Assembly: GCA_009927255.1 (NCBI GenBank)
Contig: RFNJ01000177.1
Location: 1 to 6,546, forward strand
DNA length: 6,546 nt
Origin: Pseudomonadota bacterium
GTDB taxonomy: Bacteria > Pseudomonadota > Alphaproteobacteria > UBA2136 > UBA6156
Direction: 5' to 3'
Made by a program: the position numbers and the translations under genes. Positions within the stretch are counted from its first letter, which is position 1. Each line of letters opens with the position of its first letter. Positions 4,286 through 6,546 of this stretch are shown piece after piece. The notes beneath the pieces are model-generated. The model searched no databases and was not told where the DNA came from. It was given only the letters and a program-made list of their open reading frames with translations.

Positions 4286-6544
4286 ATGGCAACGGATGCG
4301 GGTGCGGACATTGAAAGCAATGAGCTGAATGAGATTTTAGAAGAGTTTTTCACCGAAGCGGATGAAAACCTTGATACGCTTGAGCAAGACCTGATTAAGC
4401 TGGAAACTTTGGCGGAAACTGGCGGCACTGACAAGGAAACGGTTGACCGAATTTTTAGAATGCTCCACACCCTGAAGGGTGGTGCGGGATTCTTAGGCCT
4501 TGAAAAAATTGCAAAATTAGCCCACGCCGGTGAAAACCTGCTGGATGAAGTGCGCAACGACAAAGTGCAAATTAGCAAGCCAGTGATGGATGCGCTGTTG
4601 CAGACCACCGACCAATTGAAGCAGCTGTTACAATTTCAGAAAAATCGTGAGGATGATGCGGGGTTTGATACCGAGCCATTGCGGGAAGTTTTGGAGGCTT
4701 TAGCAACCGGCAAAGTGGTGGCGCCGCCAGCAGCGGCCAAGCCTGCGGTGACAGTGGGGCCTTTGACGATGGATGATGTGTTGAATGACCCGGTGCTTGA
4801 CCCGAGCCGTGACAAGGAAGCGGCGGCGCCTGCGGCTAAGCCTGCTGCTACTAAGGCAGTGGGTGGGATTACGATGGATGATGTATTGAGTGATCCGGCG
4901 CTTGACCCAAGCAAGGATGTGGATGCGGCGGCGCCCAAGGCTGCGGCACCTGCGGCGAAGCCGGTGATTAAGCCCGCGAATAGCATGGTCAATGCCGATT
5001 TGTTGGCATCGGTTTTGGATGATCCGACGCTGGACCCGAGCCGGGACCGCGGGGATGACCCCGCACCGCGTAGTGCAGCGGCGGTGGCAGCAGCTGTTGC
5101 TGCGCCTGCACCTAATGCAGCGACGGCTGCACCAGCGATTCCGCGTGAGGCGCCCGCTGAGCAGCGTAAGGGCGAGGACCGTAGGCAAGGTGGGCGGCGC
5201 GGGGAAGATGGGGGGAATGATACCATTCGGGTGGAGACCAGTCGGCTGGATAAGGTGATGAACTTGGTGGGTGAGCTGGTGCTGGCGCGGAACACGTTGG
5301 TACGACAGCTGAACTTGCCGGAGACCAAGGCGGTGCTTGACCGGTTGGAGAATGGTGGGATGATTTTTTCCACCACCGAGCAGATTAGCTTGGTAACCCA
5401 AGACTTGCAGATGAGTGTGCTGAGCACGCGGATGCAGCCGATTAAGAAGGTGTTTGATAAAATCCCCCGCCAAGTGCGTGAGCTGAAAACCCAGCTGAAG
5501 AAAGAGGTTAATCTGATCATTGAAGGTGAGATGACCGAGGTGGATAAGAGCTTGGTGGAAGAACTGGCTGACCCGATGGTGCATATGATTCGGAACGCGC
5601 TGGACCATGGCTTGGAAGGGCCGGATGAGCGCGAGCAGGCGGGCAAACACCCTGAAGGGACGCTGGTGGTGCGGGCGTTTTATGAGGGGAATAACGTGGT
5701 GATTCAGGTACAGGAAGATGGCCGCGGGATTGACCCGATTAAAATTCGGAAAGTGGCAGTGAAGAAGGGCGTGGTGACCGAAGCGGTGGCGCAGGCGATG
5801 AGTGACGCTGAAGCGATACGGTTGATTATGGCGCCGGGGTTTTCTACTGCCGAAAAAATTACCGATGTTTCTGGCCGTGGGGTGGGTATGGACGTGGTGA
5901 ACACCAAGGTGATGAACTTGCAAGGCAGCATTGAAATTACCAGTGAACTGGGGATGGGCACGTGCTTTAGCATTTATATGCCGCTGACGCTGGCGATTGT
6001 GAATGCGTTGATTGTGGGAGCGAATGAGGAAGGGTTTGCGATTCCGATTGGGGATATTTCCGAAGTTATTCGGTTTAAGAGCGAGGGAATTCACCGCGTG
6101 AACGACCAGGATGTGATTGAGCTGCGGGGCGAGCCGCTGCCGCTTTATTACCTCACCCGTTTGACCCGGCGCGGGTTGGTGAAGCCTTACAATGCAGCGC
6201 CCGTGAAGGTGGAGGATGTGAGTAAGCTGAAGCCGCAGGAAGATCTGACGCTGGATGATCTGGAGAAGGTGGTGACGGCGCATACGGTGAAGATTCCGGA
6301 TGGCGTCAAGCAAGCGCGGCCGAACAGTGCTTATGTGGTGATTGTGCGCGATGGCAGCAGCGCGATGGGGCTGGTGGTGGATGCGTTGTTGGGCCAAGAG
6401 GAAGTGGTGGTGAAGCCGGTGACCGATGCTTTTGAGTATAACAAGAGTATTTCAGGGGCGACCATTACCGGGGATGGCAAGGTGCATATGATTTTGGATG
6501 TGCCCTCACTGTTGAAAGGCTTGGCCAAAGGGGCCCATGCTTAG
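4286..6544 (+). CDS. cheA: chemotaxis histidine kinase CheA
   Basis: A 752-residue sensor kinase that works with receptors and CheW and phosphorylates CheY and CheB. Residues 10-120 are the P1 Hpt domain with phospho-acceptor His61 (LHTLKGGAGFLG). Residues about 142-311 are an Ala/Pro-rich linker with three copies of an acidic peptide and no recognisable P2 domain. Residues about 312-385 are P3 dimerisation (IRVETSRLDKVMNLVGELV). Residues about 386-565 are the P4 ATPase: N box HMIRNALDHGLE (Asn437), G1 EDGRGID (477-483), F box APGFSTAE, G2 GRGVGMD (530-536). Residues about 566-745 are P5, CheW-like, with an insertion near 630-680. There is no C-terminal receiver. The frame is open back to 4169. 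I prefer the ATG at 4286 because the Hpt domain starts soon after, but its ribosome binding site is weak (GGG at 4277); ATG 4247 has a stronger GGGGAGGGG upstream and would add 13 residues. Confidence 0.96.
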   Translation: MATDAGADIESNELNEILEEFFTEADENLDTLEQDLIKLETLAETGGTDKETVDRIFRMLHTLKGGAGFLGLEKIAKLAHAGENLLDEVRNDKVQISKPVMDALLQTTDQLKQLLQFQKNREDDAGFDTEPLREVLEALATGKVVAPPAAAKPAVTVGPLTMDDVLNDPVLDPSRDKEAAAPAAKPAATKAVGGITMDDVLSDPALDPSKDVDAAAPKAAAPAAKPVIKPANSMVNADLLASVLDDPTLDPSRDRGDDPAPRSAAAVAAAVAAPAPNAATAAPAIPREAPAEQRKGEDRRQGGRRGEDGGNDTIRVETSRLDKVMNLVGELVLARNTLVRQLNLPETKAVLDRLENGGMIFSTTEQISLVTQDLQMSVLSTRMQPIKKVFDKIPRQVRELKTQLKKEVNLIIEGEMTEVDKSLVEELADPMVHMIRNALDHGLEGPDEREQAGKHPEGTLVVRAFYEGNNVVIQVQEDGRGIDPIKIRKVAVKKGVVTEAVAQAMSDAEAIRLIMAPGFSTAEKITDVSGRGVGMDVVNTKVMNLQGSIEITSELGMGTCFSIYMPLTLAIVNALIVGANEEGFAIPIGDISEVIRFKSEGIHRVNDQDVIELRGEPLPLYYLTRLTRRGLVKPYNAAPVKVEDVSKLKPQEDLTLDDLEKVVTAHTVKIPDGVKQARPNSAYVVIVRDGSSAMGLVVDALLGQEEVVVKPVTDAFEYNKSISGATITGDGKVHMILDVPSLLKGLAKGAHA
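4763..4813 (+). repeat. CheA linker repeat, copy 1
   Basis: CheA residues 160-176, LTMDDVLNDPVLDPSRD. It is the first of three related 17-residue acidic peptides in the linker between the Hpt and dimerisation domains, bounded by Ala/Pro/Lys-rich spacers. Copy 2 begins 35 residues later. Confidence 0.85.
4868..4918 (+). repeat. CheA linker repeat, copy 2
   Basis: CheA residues 195-211, ITMDDVLSDPALDPSKD. It is identical to copy 1 at 13 of 17 positions; the four differences are Leu/Ile, Asn/Ser, Val/Ala and Arg/Lys. Confidence 0.85.
4997..5047 (+). repeat. CheA linker repeat, copy 3 (divergent)
   Basis: CheA residues 238-254, DLLASVLDDPTLDPSRD. The second half (VLxDPxLDPSRD) is kept while the TMDD part has changed. 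It lies 43 residues after copy 2. Confidence 0.75.
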
Positions 6545-6546
6545 AG

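Noticed and set aside
2956..4608. 550-residue open frame on the minus strand
   Set aside because: It lies opposite cheB and the start of cheA, whose catalytic motifs are intact. Its product is rich in His, Pro, Arg and Asn with no domain pattern, as expected for the complement of G-ending codons.
4700..6397. 565-residue open frame on the minus strand
   Set aside because: Antisense to cheA; the composition is dominated by His, Arg and Asn with no recognisable motif. It is a by-product of codon bias.

Overview
This window is a chemotaxis gene cluster from a flagellated bacterium, most likely an alphaproteobacterium. The lineage call is an inference from three things: the CheY begins MAVDKNM and has the LLRQLGF pattern typical of alphaproteobacterial CheY; a MotE/MgtE-N-like flagellar protein lies at the left edge; and a divergent CheZ sits with CheY, CheB and CheA. 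All genes but one read rightward. The + strand is strikingly rich in G and poor in C even between genes, which fits a leading-strand location.

Layout. The left edge (1-541) holds a coiled-coil protein with a MotE/MgtE-N-like C-terminal domain. Its GTG start appears to overlap the stop of a gene lying mostly outside the window, and a perfect hairpin follows it. Next comes a small leftward gene (833-555) for a secreted Gly/Tyr-rich protein with a signal peptide and a C-terminal glycine-zipper-like hydrophobic segment; a good sigma70-type promoter lies near 936-908. Then a rightward 159-residue protein that I do not recognise (1080-1559) ends in a strong intrinsic terminator. About 225 bases without a gene follow (1607-1831), G-rich and with two inverted repeats, and lead into the chemotaxis block.

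The chemotaxis block reads cheY (1832-2218), cheZ (2275-2973), cheB (3046-4095), an intrinsic terminator (4119-4151), a run of G-tracts that could form a G-quadruplex (4209-4255), then cheA (about 4286-6544). The system should work as follows: CheA autophosphorylates on His61 and passes phosphate to CheY (Asp58) and CheB (Asp58); CheY-P acts on the flagellar switch; CheZ removes the phosphate; CheB-P demethylates receptors. No cheW, cheR or receptor gene is present in the window.

The most interesting observations concern CheA. The region where a P2 docking domain normally sits is an Ala/Pro-rich linker carrying three copies of a 17-residue acidic peptide (pattern TMDDVLxDPxLDPSxD). A related LTLDDL peptide occurs in an unusual insertion in the C-terminal CheW-like domain. 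The CheZ C-terminus (EQDDIDAILSKLL) resembles the CheY-binding N-terminal peptide of FliM. Together these suggest short peptide docking of CheY/CheB in place of a folded P2 domain; this is inference and can be tested.
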